From: Pantoea sp. IMH
Lineage (GTDB): Bacteria > Pseudomonadota > Gammaproteobacteria > Enterobacterales > Enterobacteriaceae
Assembly (NCBI RefSeq): GCF_000599885.1
Contig: NZ_JFGT01000002.1
Coordinates: 186,001-250,000, forward strand
Length of the DNA: 64,000 bases
Reading direction: 5' to 3'
The stretch's first letter is position 1; the number at the start of each line of letters is the position of its first letter. The position numbers and the translations under genes were made by a program. The notes under the pieces are model-generated. The model saw nothing but the letters and a program-made list of their open reading frames with translations. It ran no database searches and was not told the DNA's origin. This document shows positions 11,558 through 20,417 of this stretch, piece after piece.

Positions 11558-12940
11558 ATGTTCAAACCGGAACTGCTCTCCCCGGCCGGTACGCTGAAAA
11601 ATATGCGTTACGCCTTTGCGTATGGCGCTGATGCCGTCTATGCCGGTCAGCCTCGCTACAGCCTTCGCGTGCGTAATAACGAATTCAACCACGAAAACCT
11701 GGCGATCGGCATTAATGAAGCCCACGCGCAGGGAAAGAAATTTTATGTCGTGGTTAACATCGCACCGCATAACGCCAAGCTGAAAACCTTTATCCGCGAC
11801 CTCCAGCCAGTGGTCGAGATGGGACCGGACGCGCTGATTATGTCCGATCCTGGCCTGATCATGATGGTCCGGGAAGCCTTCCCGCAGATGGATATTCATC
11901 TGTCGGTCCAGGCCAACGCGGTTAACTGGGCCACGGTCAAGTTCTGGCAGCAGATGGGGCTCACCAGAGTCATTCTTTCGCGCGAACTGTCGCTGGAAGA
12001 AATTGCTGAAATCCGCCAGCAGGTACCCGATATGGAGCTGGAGATTTTCGTTCACGGTGCGCTCTGTATGGCCTATTCGGGTCGCTGTCTGCTTTCTGGC
12101 TATATCAATAAGCGCGACCCTAATCAGGGCACCTGCACTAACGCCTGCCGCTGGGAATATAAGGTACAGGAAGGCAAGCAGGATGAAATTGGCAACATTG
12201 TTCATCAGCATGCGCCTATTCCGGTCAGCAACGTGGAGCCGGTACTGGGCGAAGGTCAGCCAACCGATAAGGTGTTTATGATTGAAGAGGCGACGCGTCC
12301 TGGCGAATATATGACCGCCTTTGAGGATGAGCACGGCACTTACATTATGAACTCCAAAGATCTGCGTGCGGTAGCGCACGTTGAGCGGCTGACGCAGATG
12401 GGCGTCCATTCGCTGAAAATCGAAGGGCGGACCAAATCCTTCTACTACTGCGCGCGTACCGCTCAGGTTTACCGCCGTGCGATTGACGATGCGGCAGCCG
12501 GTAAGCCCTTCGATCCCACCCTGCTGGAAACGCTGGAGTGCCTGGCGCACCGCGGCTATACCGAAGGTTTCCTGCGCCGCCATACGCATGACAGCTATCA
12601 GACTTACGATCGCAACTACTCCGCCTCGGACAGTCAGCAATTTGTTGGCGAATTTACCGGGGAGCGCCGCGACGGGCTGGCACTGGTCGATGTAAAAAAT
12701 AAATTCGCCCTCGGCGACAGCCTGGAAATGATGACCCCCGCCGGTAATCTGACCTTTACGCTTGCCCGGATGGAGAACCGTAAAGCGCAGCCGGTGGAGG
12801 TCGCACCGGGTAACGGGCATTTTGTCTGGATCCCGGTGCCGGATGAGGTCGATCTTTCCTATGCACTGCTGATGCGGAATCTTGCAACAAGCCCGCCAGT
12901 CACGGCGTCAGTTGACAATAACTACGTTAAAGTTACCTGA
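11558..12940 (+). CDS. trhP: tRNA 5-hydroxyuridine biosynthesis protein TrhP (YegQ, U32 family)
   Basis: Peptidase-U32-like protein of 460 residues, formerly yegQ. In E. coli it takes part in prephenate-dependent formation of 5-hydroxyuridine at tRNA position 34, acting in parallel with TrhO. The product begins MFKPELLSPAGTLKNMRYA, the standard N-terminus, and keeps the U32 cysteine motif (LCMAYSGRCLLSGY, then CTNACRWEY), expected to bind an iron-sulfur cluster. The ATG is preceded by AGGA; an upstream GTG in frame would add 15 unmatched residues. The C-terminus is somewhat different from E. coli YegQ, which is normal drift. Immediately downstream is the CyaR-like RNA, the same adjacency as in E. 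coli. Confidence 0.93.
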   Translation: MFKPELLSPAGTLKNMRYAFAYGADAVYAGQPRYSLRVRNNEFNHENLAIGINEAHAQGKKFYVVVNIAPHNAKLKTFIRDLQPVVEMGPDALIMSDPGLIMMVREAFPQMDIHLSVQANAVNWATVKFWQQMGLTRVILSRELSLEEIAEIRQQVPDMELEIFVHGALCMAYSGRCLLSGYINKRDPNQGTCTNACRWEYKVQEGKQDEIGNIVHQHAPIPVSNVEPVLGEGQPTDKVFMIEEATRPGEYMTAFEDEHGTYIMNSKDLRAVAHVERLTQMGVHSLKIEGRTKSFYYCARTAQVYRRAIDDAAAGKPFDPTLLETLECLAHRGYTEGFLRRHTHDSYQTYDRNYSASDSQQFVGEFTGERRDGLALVDVKNKFALGDSLEMMTPAGNLTFTLARMENRKAQPVEVAPGNGHFVWIPVPDEVDLSYALLMRNLATSPPVTASVDNNYVKVT

Positions 12941-12951
12941 AGTAACCTTAA

Positions 12952-12967
12952 TTAGAATTTGATCACA
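12952..12967 (+). promoter_or_regulatory. CRP site and promoter for the CyaR-like RNA
   Basis: TTAGA-ATTTGA-TCACA: the right half matches the CRP half-site exactly, the left half is degenerate. A -10 element (TAGAAT) lies at 12989-12994 and predicts a start at 13001-13002. The CRP centre is then about -42, the classic class II position. E. coli cyaR is likewise CRP-activated. Confidence 0.7.
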
Positions 12968-13001
12968 TAACCCCTGGCGGTTTCTGGATAGAATAAGGCC
13001 T

Positions 13002-13085
13002 GCTAAAAATGAGCAAGACGAAACAGCAGGCTTCACCATGCACCACCTCATTCGCCCGTCCGGCTCCCCCGGGCGGGCTTTTCTT
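13002..13085 (+). ncRNA. cyaR: CyaR-like Hfq-dependent small RNA
   Basis: Small RNA downstream of yegQ, where E. coli encodes CyaR (RyeE). The predicted transcript begins GCTAAAAA, close to the E. coli 5' end. It keeps the CACC-nnn-CACCACCTCATT stretch corresponding to the anti-Shine-Dalgarno seed region that E. coli CyaR uses against ompX, nadE and luxS. It ends in a strong GC hairpin (GCCCG at 13054-13058 with CGGGC at 13074-13078) followed by CTTTTCTTT, a typical Hfq-RNA terminator. Length is about 84 nt versus 87 nt in E. coli. Identification rests on synteny, promoter layout, seed and terminator; the upstream loop sequence has diverged. Confidence 0.75.
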
Positions 13086-13183
13086 TGCCGTGAATTCAGA
13101 CGTAGCCCCGTTCCGCCCTTCCCTGAATATGCTATAACAATGACACTTCCGGCCTGACGGCCTGTTCTGACGAGATTTCAACC

Positions 13184-14083
13184 ATGGACAAACATTCGCT
13201 GTCTTTCGTGATCCTTAATGGTAAAAGCGCGGGCAATGAGGCGCTGCGTGAGGCCATCCTCGCCCTGCGTGAAGAGGGCCTGCCGGTAGAGGTTCGCGTA
13301 ACCTGGGAATATGGCGACGGTGAACGTTACGTCAAAGAAGCGCTGGCAGCCGGGGCAGCCACTATCGTGGCCGGCGGCGGCGACGGCACCCTGAATGAAA
13401 TTGCCACGGCGCTGGCGACCATCGACGCGGCGCAACGCCCTGTTTTAGGCATTCTTCCCCTGGGAACGGCGAACGATTTCGCCACCAGCGCCGGCATTCC
13501 CGATGAAATGGATAACGCGCTGCGCCTGGCCATTATTGGTAAGGCGACGCCTGTCGATCTGGCCTGCGTGAACCATGAGCGTTATTTTATCAATATGGCC
13601 ACCGGCGGTTTCGGCACCCGGATTACTACCGAGACACCAGCTAAACTGAAATCGGCGCTGGGCGGGGTTTCCTATTTTATTCATGGCCTGATGCGGATGG
13701 ATGAGCTGAAAGCGGACAGCTGCGAGCTCAGCGGTCCGGACTTCAACTGGCAGGGCGATGCGCTGGTGATTGGCATTGGTAACGGACGCCAGGCGGGCGG
13801 TGGTCAGCGGCTCTGCCCATCGGCATTAATCAACGATGGCCTGTTAAACGTCAGCATCCTCACCTCGCAGGAACTGTTATCCACCCTTCTGCATTCATTA
13901 ACCAGCGATGAGCAGAATCCGAATATCGTTTCCGCCACGCTGCCGTGGCTGAGGATCACCTCACCCAATGAGATGACGTTTAACCTTGATGGCGAACCGC
14001 TCAGCGGCACCGACTTTCACATTGAGGTGATGCCGGATGCCCTGCTGTGCCGCCTGCCGCCCGACTGTGAACTCTTAGCCTGA
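13184..14083 (+). CDS. yegS: Lipid kinase YegS
   Basis: Diacylglycerol-kinase-catalytic-domain protein, 299 residues as in E. coli. In vitro, E. coli YegS phosphorylates phosphatidylglycerol; its physiological substrate is unsettled. Visible family features are the nucleotide-binding motif [17 protein letters not shown] near residue 62, the [12 protein letters not shown] loop, and a C-terminal beta-sandwich with the NLDGEPLSG motif. The ATG after an AT-rich spacer gives [17 protein letters not shown], matching the family start. It stands alone, with its own terminator. Confidence 0.93.
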   Translation: MDKHSLSFVILNGKSAGNEALREAILALREEGLPVEVRVTWEYGDGERYVKEALAAGAATIVAGGGDGTLNEIATALATIDAAQRPVLGILPLGTANDFATSAGIPDEMDNALRLAIIGKATPVDLACVNHERYFINMATGGFGTRITTETPAKLKSALGGVSYFIHGLMRMDELKADSCELSGPDFNWQGDALVIGIGNGRQAGGGQRLCPSALINDGLLNVSILTSQELLSTLLHSLTSDEQNPNIVSATLPWLRITSPNEMTFNLDGEPLSGTDFHIEVMPDALLCRLPPDCELLA

Positions 14084-14103
14084 TCTCTTCCGGGCTCATC
14101 TGA

Positions 14104-14129
14104 CTGAAAGGCCCCGCCTTTCAGTTTTT
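14104..14129 (+). terminator. Intrinsic terminator after yegS
   Basis: Perfect 9-bp stem CTGAAAGGC / GCCTTTCAG with a 3-base loop, followed by TTTTTC. It lies 20 bases after the yegS stop. Confidence 0.9.
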
Positions 14130-14257
14130 CTCATCAAATATCGTCCTCATCCGGTGTTTTTTTCATCCTCTTTTCACGCCCGTCAGATAACGTCTGCTTT
14201 GCCATCCCGCTTCAAAAACTCTGTGATCACGATCGCTGATTTGCACCTGTCGCCTTG

Positions 14258-14272
14258 TATGGTAGTACGATA
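14258..14272 (+). promoter_or_regulatory. FadR/GntR-type operator (probable RspR site) upstream of rspB
   Basis: TATGGTAGTACGATA is a near-perfect inverted repeat (TATGGT / ACGATA) that fits the TNGTNNNACNA operator form of FadR-subfamily GntR regulators. A GntR gene of the RspR type closes this cluster. A TGTGA CRP half-site lies about 35 bases upstream (14222-14226). The following stretch to the rspB start (about 185 bases) has no gene I can support and would be a long leader. Confidence 0.65.
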
Positions 14273-14459
14273 GTGATTAACGTCCAGACATCAGTATGAC
14301 TATCAAAGGCAAAAATGATGATCGTCAGGGCTGAAGTGTTTATTCACTGCTCCGGCAGAAATGTTGAGAAGCTGGCGGCAAAGTATCCCTGTGAACCTGA
14401 CTTTTTGTCAGCCGCCCGTCATGAAGACGGCACGCTCAGGAACTGGTAAGGAGAAAATG

Positions 14460-15470
14460 ATGAAAAGTGTAGTGATAGAACGTCCGGGCGAGCTGGTATT
14501 ACAGGATCGTCCTCTGCCGGAACCGGCAAAAGGTGAAGTCCGCGTCAGCGTAAAATATGCCAGCATCTGCGGTTCCGATGTGCATATCTGGCATGGTCAT
14601 AATCCGTTCGCCCGCTATCCGCGCGTTATCGGACATGAATTTTTTGGCCTGATCGAGGCGGTAGGCGAAGGCGTTGACGCGGCCCGCGTTGGAGAACGCG
14701 TGGCGGTTGATCCGGTGGTCAGCTGCGGTCATTGCTATCCCTGCTCGGTCGGACGTCCTAACGTCTGTCGCGAACTCAAGGTGATTGGCGTACACCGCGA
14801 CGGTGGCTTCAGCGAGTATGCCGTCGCGCCAGCAGCAAACGCCTATACGCTGCCGGAAAGTATCCCGGATAAGCTGGCGAGCCTGGTTGAACCTTTTACC
14901 ATTGCGGCCAATATCACCGCCTTCCTGAAACCTCAGCCGGATGATGTGGCGCTGATTTACGGTTCTGGTCCGATGGGCCTGACGGCGATTCAGGTGCTGA
15001 AAGGCGTCTATAACGTGCGCAAAGTTATTGTCGCCGATCGGCTGCCTGAGCGTCTGGCGATGGCCAGCGAGAGCGGTGCGGACGTAGTACTGAATAACAG
15101 CGAGCAGCCGCTTTCAGATCTGCTGCAGGGCGAAATGCCGACGCTGATTATCGATGCCGCCTGCCATCCCGCCATCCTGTCAGAAGCCGTTGCGCTGGCC
15201 TCGCCGGCTGCCCGTATTGGCCTGCTCGGCTTCTCCGGCGAGCCCTGTACGCTGACTCAGCAAAGCCTGACCAGCAAAGAGCTTTCCCTGTTCACCTCAC
15301 GGCTTAACAGCCATCGCTTTCCGCAGGTGATCGACTGGATGAAGCAGGGCCTGATCCAGCCGGAAAAACTGGTGACCCACTATTTCCCGCTGGCGGATAT
15401 TGAACAGGCCATGACGCTGTTTGAAAAAGATCCCCGACACTGCTGTAAGGTCATACTGAGCCTGGCCTGA
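14460..15470 (+). CDS. rspB: Zinc-dependent dehydrogenase RspB
   Basis: Medium-chain zinc alcohol-dehydrogenase-family oxidoreductase, 336 residues, very similar throughout to E. coli RspB (starvation-sensing/sugar-acid dehydrogenase). The catalytic zinc region is visible (ASICGSDVHIWHGHNPFARY, then VIGHEFFG), as are the structural zinc cysteines (CGHCYPCSVGRPNVC) and the Rossmann motif YGSGPMG. Its substrate is inferred to be a hexonate-type sugar acid and is unproven. Of two adjacent ATG codons the second is chosen, six bases after AAGGAG. It leads a cluster with an MFS transporter, a mannitol-dehydrogenase-family enzyme and a GntR regulator, as in E. coli rspAB-ydfJI-rspR, but rspA (mannonate-dehydratase family) is missing on both sides. 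Confidence 0.85.
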   Translation: MKSVVIERPGELVLQDRPLPEPAKGEVRVSVKYASICGSDVHIWHGHNPFARYPRVIGHEFFGLIEAVGEGVDAARVGERVAVDPVVSCGHCYPCSVGRPNVCRELKVIGVHRDGGFSEYAVAPAANAYTLPESIPDKLASLVEPFTIAANITAFLKPQPDDVALIYGSGPMGLTAIQVLKGVYNVRKVIVADRLPERLAMASESGADVVLNNSEQPLSDLLQGEMPTLIIDAACHPAILSEAVALASPAARIGLLGFSGEPCTLTQQSLTSKELSLFTSRLNSHRFPQVIDWMKQGLIQPEKLVTHYFPLADIEQAMTLFEKDPRHCCKVILSLA

Positions 15471-15593
15471 ACATCGGCCTGTCGGTCGGTGGGGTTTTGA
15501 GTCAGCGGCAGAAAAACGTCTGCCCGGATCGAGCTCACAGACCGACGGGATAATCCCTCAGATAATAAAGATAAATATAATCAAGGTATTATT

Positions 15594-16883
15594 ATGTTTA
15601 AGAACCTACGCTGGATTATTGTACTGCTACTGTTCATGGTCTATATGATCAACTACCTCGATCGGGTAGCGCTCTCGCTGACGCTGCCGCTGATTGAAAA
15701 AGATCTGATGCTCAATGCCGAAGAGTTCGGTTTAATTTTCAGTAGCTTTTTCTTCGGCTATGCGATCTTCAATTTCGTTGGCGGCCTGGCCACCGACAAA
15801 TATGGCCCAACTCTGGTGCTTGGCGTCGCGGTAGGGCTCTGGTCGCTGTTTTGCGGCTTTACGGCGCTGGCGACCGGCTTCTGGTCGATGCTGATCCTGC
15901 GCGTGCTGTTTGGCATGGCCGAAGGACCGATCTGCGCCTCGGCCAACAAAGCGATTAACGGCTGGTTCCCCAAAAAACAGGCCGCCACCGCCATGGGCTT
16001 TTTGAGCGCCGGTTCGCCGCTCGGTGGCGCGGTTGCCGGCCCGATTATCGGCTATCTGGCACTCGCCTTTGGCTGGCGTCCGGCCTTTATGATCATCTGC
16101 TCCATCGGCCTGGTCTGGATGGTGTTCTGGTTCTTCCTCTCCGCTGATAACCCGCTGAAAAGCCGCCGCGTCAGTGAAGCGGAACGTGCGCTGATTCTGC
16201 AGATGAAAGAGGAGCAGGCCGCGTCTGAAGAGTCAGAAGCGACTCAGTCCTCTTACGGGCTGGGCCACTATCTGCGTCAGCCTGTTATCCTGGTCACGGC
16301 CTTCGCTTTCTTTTGTTACAACTACATTCTCTTTTTCTTTCTCAGCTGGTTTCCTGCCTATCTGGTGCAGGCGCATAACCTCGACATCAAATCGATGAGC
16401 TATACCACCATGATCCCCTGGATTGTCGGTTTCGTGGGGCTGGCGCTGGGTGGCTGGATCTCCGATAAAATCTTCAACATTACGGGTCGCCTCCTGCTTT
16501 CACGTAAAATCGTCCTGGTGGTTTCCCTGCTTGCTGCGGCGATTTGCGTGGCGCTCGCTGGCTCCGTGAAGGGCGTCTATCCGGCGGTGATTCTGATGTC
16601 AGTTTCTATCTTCTTCCTCTATATCACCGGCGCTATCTACTGGGCGATTGTGCAGGATGTGGTGCATAAGAGCCGCGTGGGCGGTATCAGCGGCTTCATC
16701 CATCTGGTCGGCAGCCTCTCCGGTATCATTGGCCCTTACGTGACCGGGGTTATCGTTCAGCAAACCGGCAAATTCGACAGCGCCTTCGTCCTGGCGGGCG
16801 GTGTTGCCGCACTGGGCGCGATGCTGGTGCTGTTTGTGATCAGAAGTCCAAAAGGGCCTGCCGCCAAAGCGGTATCTGTCTGA
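15594..16883 (+). CDS. MFS sugar-acid transporter (RspC/YdfJ-like, ACS family)
   Basis: Twelve-helix major facilitator protein of 429 residues. The N-terminus (INYLDRVALSLTLPLIEKDL) and the loop after helix 2 (GGLATDKYGP) are typical of the anion:cation symporter group that carries hexuronates, glucarate, galactonate and similar acids. The helix 4-5 region contains the FGMAEGPICASANKAINGWFP motif region common to that group. Placement between rspB and a fructuronate/mannonate-type oxidoreductase makes an aldonate or uronate the likely cargo. E. coli has the MFS gene ydfJ (rspC) at the equivalent place. The exact substrate cannot be read from sequence. Confidence 0.8.
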   Translation: MFKNLRWIIVLLLFMVYMINYLDRVALSLTLPLIEKDLMLNAEEFGLIFSSFFFGYAIFNFVGGLATDKYGPTLVLGVAVGLWSLFCGFTALATGFWSMLILRVLFGMAEGPICASANKAINGWFPKKQAATAMGFLSAGSPLGGAVAGPIIGYLALAFGWRPAFMIICSIGLVWMVFWFFLSADNPLKSRRVSEAERALILQMKEEQAASEESEATQSSYGLGHYLRQPVILVTAFAFFCYNYILFFFLSWFPAYLVQAHNLDIKSMSYTTMIPWIVGFVGLALGGWISDKIFNITGRLLLSRKIVLVVSLLAAAICVALAGSVKGVYPAVILMSVSIFFLYITGAIYWAIVQDVVHKSRVGGISGFIHLVGSLSGIIGPYVTGVIVQQTGKFDSAFVLAGGVAALGAMLVLFVIRSPKGPAAKAVSV

Positions 16884-16891
16884 GTTTAACT

Positions 16892-16911
16892 GGGCGCGCA
16901 AGGGCGCGCCC
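16892..16911 (+). other. Intercistronic GC hairpin
   Basis: A perfect 8-bp all-GC stem (GGGCGCGC / GCGCGCCC, 4-base loop) lies between the MFS stop and the next start. There is no T-run, so it is more likely an mRNA-processing or stabilising element than a full terminator; it could attenuate the downstream gene. Confidence 0.6.
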
Positions 16912-16933
16912 GCGATTACATTAAGGATTAATT

Positions 16934-18406
16934 ATGCTATCCCTTGAGCAACTGCCTGAAGGCACCCTCATTCCCCGCTACGATCGTAACCGGCTGCGCG
17001 CGCGCATCGTGCATATTGGCTTCGGGGCGTTTCATCGCTCACACCAGGCCGTCTGTGCAGACAGACTGGCGGCTGAACATAACAGCGACTGGGGGTATTG
17101 TGAGTGTGAAACCAGCACTTTTAACCAGGGTGAGCTGATCAACGCGCTGCGCCAGCAGGATATGCTCTACAGCGTGACCGAGATGGCCGACAGCGGACTG
17201 AACACCCGGGTCGTGGGCGTGGTCAGGCAGGCGCTCTACCGCAACGGCGACGGCATCGACGCCGTGATTGCCGCCCTGTGTCAGCCTGAGGTGGCGATTG
17301 TTTCTATTACCGTCACCGAGAAAGGGTATTGCTATCAGCCCGCTACCGGCCAGCTTATCGTTGATCATCCGGCCATCGTGCACGATCTCGCGCACCCTGA
17401 GGAACCGGAATCGGTGCCAGGCGTTATCCTTGCCGCCATTCGCCGCCGCCGCGATGCAGGTTTGCCGCCTTTCAGCGTCATGTCCTGCGACAATATGCCG
17501 GAAAACGGACACGTCACCCGCAACGTCGTCACCCAACTTGCGGAGCAAACCGACCCGGCACTGGCAGACTATATCCGCACCCATATCACCTTCCCTTCGA
17601 CGATGGTCGATCGCATTGTGCCCGCGATGACCGAACAGGCCTTCGATGCGCTAAAAGAGAAGCTGGGCTGCGCCGATCCGGCCGGCGTACAGTGCGAGCC
17701 CTTCTTTCAGTGGGTGATTGAAGATAACTTCGTCAATGGCCGCCCTGAGTGGGAAAAAGCGGGAGCCGAACTGGTGGCGGACGTCCTGCCGTTTGAAGAG
17801 ATGAAGCTGCGTATGCTCAACGGCAGCCACTCGCTGCTGGCCTATCTCGGCTATCTGGCGGGCTACGAGCACATCAGCGACTGTATGGGCGATGAAGCCT
17901 TTTTACAGGCAGCGCGTAAGCTGATGTTAGACGAGCAGGCTCCGACATTACGGACTGAAAATGTGGATCTGGTCGCCTATGCGGATTCGTTGATTGCCCG
18001 TTATAAGAACCGCGCCATTCGTCACCGCACCTATCAGATCGCTACCGACGGCACGCAGAAGCTGCCGCAGCGCTGGCTCGACAGCATTCGCTGGCACCTG
18101 AATAACGGCAGCCGTTTCGATCTGCTGGCGCTGGGCGTGGCGGGCTGGATCCGCTTCGTGGGCGGCGTTGATGAACAGGGTCAGCCGATTATTATCAACG
18201 ATCCAATGCATGAAACCCTGGCGCAGCTGGTCGCCACCAGCGAGCAAGGCGAGCCGCGCGTCGCTGCCCTGCTCTCGCTGAAATCAGTATTCGGTGAGGA
18301 TCTGCCGGACAGCTCAGCGTTCTGCGAAAAAGTCATTCACTACTATGCGCTGCTGCTAAAAGTGGGTGCAAAAGAGGCAGTCAGACAGGTCGTTGCGGCT
18401 TACTGA
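16934..18406 (+). CDS. Mannitol-dehydrogenase-family oxidoreductase (RspD/YdfI-like)
   Basis: Long-chain polyol/uronate dehydrogenase of 490 residues, the usual size for UxuB (fructuronate reductase) and E. coli YdfI (RspD). The N-terminal NAD-binding motif is RIVHIGFGAFHRSHQA. The catalytic helix region reads MLNGSHSLLAYLGYLAGY near residue 300, with the conserved Asn/His pair, preceded by an FPSTMVDRIVP loop. AAGGAT precedes the ATG. It probably interconverts a ketouronate and an aldonate such as D-mannonate, using the acid imported by the upstream MFS protein. UxuB and YdfI cannot be separated by motif alone; YdfI is favoured by the neighbours. Confidence 0.82.
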   Translation: MLSLEQLPEGTLIPRYDRNRLRARIVHIGFGAFHRSHQAVCADRLAAEHNSDWGYCECETSTFNQGELINALRQQDMLYSVTEMADSGLNTRVVGVVRQALYRNGDGIDAVIAALCQPEVAIVSITVTEKGYCYQPATGQLIVDHPAIVHDLAHPEEPESVPGVILAAIRRRRDAGLPPFSVMSCDNMPENGHVTRNVVTQLAEQTDPALADYIRTHITFPSTMVDRIVPAMTEQAFDALKEKLGCADPAGVQCEPFFQWVIEDNFVNGRPEWEKAGAELVADVLPFEEMKLRMLNGSHSLLAYLGYLAGYEHISDCMGDEAFLQAARKLMLDEQAPTLRTENVDLVAYADSLIARYKNRAIRHRTYQIATDGTQKLPQRWLDSIRWHLNNGSRFDLLALGVAGWIRFVGGVDEQGQPIIINDPMHETLAQLVATSEQGEPRVAALLSLKSVFGEDLPDSSAFCEKVIHYYALLLKVGAKEAVRQVVAAY

Positions 18407-18508
18407 TCGTTTCACGGCGAAAGGGCTGGCGCTGGTGCATCAGGCTGATTAGACTGAATGTTCCTGCGCCAGCCTCAGTGAGGCTTTACCCATAACGAAT
18501 CGTGCCGA

Positions 18509-19195
18509 ATGTCTATTGCTTATACCATCACCGCCAGCGAACCCGTTAATCAGCAGATTTATCGCTTTTTACGCCAGGATATTGTCACCTGCGCCATCCC
18601 GCCGGGCTCGCTGCTGTCAGAAAAAGAGGTGTCAGCCCGCTTCTCCGTCTCGCGCCAGCCGGTGCGTGAAGCTTTTATTAAGCTGGCCGAAGCCGATCTT
18701 GTACAGGTGCTTCCCCAGCGCGGCACCTTTGTGCGCAAAATTTCCGCGCAGCGCGTTGCCGATGGCCGTTTTATTCGCGAAGCGGTGGAGGTTGCCGTGG
18801 TGCGCCGCGCCGCGCTGGAGGCCTCGGCCGCCTCCCTGTCACGACTGGAACAGAATCTTCAGCTACAGAAAATGGCCGCCGCGCGCCATGACAGCCAGGC
18901 CTTTCTGCTGCTGGACGATGAATTCCATCTGATTATCGCGCAGAGTATCCAGTGCGAACTGGCCTGGGAGACTATCGAGAATATCAAAGCCGCCATGGAT
19001 CGGGTGCGCTTTCTGACCTTAAGTAAAGTTTCCCCGCCGGAAATCCTGATCGCGCAGCATAATGAAATTTATCAGGCACTGGTGGCAAAGGACGTTGAGG
19101 GCGCGGAAGCCGCGCTGCGTCGTCATCTTCAGGAGATGATTTTTTCGATAACGCCAATCGCGGAACAGAACAGCGAGTGGTTCGAGCAACCCTGA
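18509..19195 (+). CDS. rspR: GntR/FadR-family transcriptional repressor RspR
   Basis: 228-residue regulator with an N-terminal GntR winged helix (about residues 11-78; LSEKEVSARFSVSRQPVREA) and a C-terminal FCD ligand domain. Putative metal-binding residues occur in DDEFHLIIAQ, the later QHNEIYQAL and RRHLQEM. Similarity to E. coli RspR (YdfH) extends over the full length. It sits at the end of the cluster on the same strand, and a matching FadR-type palindrome is present upstream of rspB. It is therefore expected to repress the cluster until a sugar-acid effector binds. The ribosome-binding site is weak. Confidence 0.85.
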   Translation: MSIAYTITASEPVNQQIYRFLRQDIVTCAIPPGSLLSEKEVSARFSVSRQPVREAFIKLAEADLVQVLPQRGTFVRKISAQRVADGRFIREAVEVAVVRRAALEASAASLSRLEQNLQLQKMAAARHDSQAFLLLDDEFHLIIAQSIQCELAWETIENIKAAMDRVRFLTLSKVSPPEILIAQHNEIYQALVAKDVEGAEAALRRHLQEMIFSITPIAEQNSEWFEQP

Positions 19196-19244
19196 CGCTC
19201 AGGCAGGCCTGCCGCTAAGGAACAAGCCTGCCCGTCAGTTCCCA

Positions 19245-20297
19245 TCAGGCGATGGTCACATCCTTAGCCAGATAGACATCCTGCACCGCATTGATCAGCG
19301 CCACGCCTTCTTTCATCGACTTTTTAAACGCCTTACGTCCCAGAATTAACCCCATGCCACCCGCTCGTTTGTTAATCACCGCCGTACGTACCGACTCGGC
19401 CATATCCGTTTCGCCCGCCGAGGCGCCGCCGGAATTGATCAGCCCGGCCCGCCCCATAAAGCAGTTGGCCAGCTGATATCGCACCAGATCAATCGGGTTG
19501 TCGCTGGTCAGATGGGTATAAACCCGCTCATCGGTAGAGCCGAACTTCACGGCGTTATAGCCGCCGTTGTTCTCCGCCATTTTCTGCTTCACGATATCCG
19601 CGCCGATGGTCGCAGCCAGATGGTTTGCCTGCCCGGTAAGATCGGCGCTGGCGTGATAGTCAACACCCTCTTTTTTAAAGGCATTGTTACGCAGGTAAGC
19701 CCACAGTACGGTAACCATACCAAGTTCGTGCGCCCGCTCAAACGCCACGGCGATCTCTTCCAGCTGACGGCGGGATTGCTCCGATCCAAAGTAAATAGTG
19801 GCCCCAACGGCAACCGCACCAAGGTTAAAAGCCTGCTCTACGCTGGCATAAAGCGTCTGGTCATACTGGGTCGGGTAGCTCAGCGTTTCGTTATGGTTCA
19901 GTTTGACCATAAACGGAATGCGGTGCGCATAACGGCGCGAAACAGAAGCGAGCACGCCGAAGGTCGAGGCGACGCAGTTACAGCCTGACTCAATCGCCAG
20001 CTCGACAATGTTGCGCGGATCAAAGTAAAGCGGATTGGCGGCAAACGACGCCCCTGCCGAATGCTCCACGCCCTGATCAACGGGCAGGATAGAGAGGTAA
20101 CCCGTTCCCGCCAGACGGCCTGTATTGTAGAGCGTCTGCATATTACGCAGGACCGTGGGTGAACGGTTATTGTCGATCATGACCCGATCAACATAATCCG
20201 CACCAGGCAGATAAAGGTTTGCGGCAGGGATAGTCATACAACGGTGTTGCAGCAGTGCGTCAGCTTCATTGCCCAGTAACTTTACGATGTCCGTCAT
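19245..20297 (-). CDS. fbaB: Class I fructose-bisphosphate aldolase FbaB
   Basis: DhnA-type class I aldolase, 350 residues, cleaving fructose-1,6-bisphosphate to dihydroxyacetone phosphate and glyceraldehyde-3-phosphate by a Schiff-base lysine; in E. coli it serves mainly gluconeogenic growth. Recognisable stretches are [24 protein letters not shown] and [14 protein letters not shown] (the region with the catalytic lysine), plus a C-terminal phosphate-binding LINSGGAS and [12 protein letters not shown]. An SD (CAGGAG) lies seven bases before the ATG. It is downstream of thiD on the same strand with a 120-base gap, so it probably has its own promoter; no Cra site was clear enough to report. 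Confidence 0.95.
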   Translation of the reverse strand: MTDIVKLLGNEADALLQHRCMTIPAANLYLPGADYVDRVMIDNNRSPTVLRNMQTLYNTGRLAGTGYLSILPVDQGVEHSAGASFAANPLYFDPRNIVELAIESGCNCVASTFGVLASVSRRYAHRIPFMVKLNHNETLSYPTQYDQTLYASVEQAFNLGAVAVGATIYFGSEQSRRQLEEIAVAFERAHELGMVTVLWAYLRNNAFKKEGVDYHASADLTGQANHLAATIGADIVKQKMAENNGGYNAVKFGSTDERVYTHLTSDNPIDLVRYQLANCFMGRAGLINSGGASAGETDMAESVRTAVINKRAGGMGLILGRKAFKKSMKEGVALINAVQDVYLAKDVTIA

Positions 20298-20417
20298 GTT
20301 AGCTCCTGATTGAAGGGAATTAGTGATTCCTGAACCCAGACAGCCTGGACCCGTTGCACCGGCTAACGCAAATGGCTGACGCCATTTTTCAGAACCATCC
20401 CACGGAAATTTTCACCG

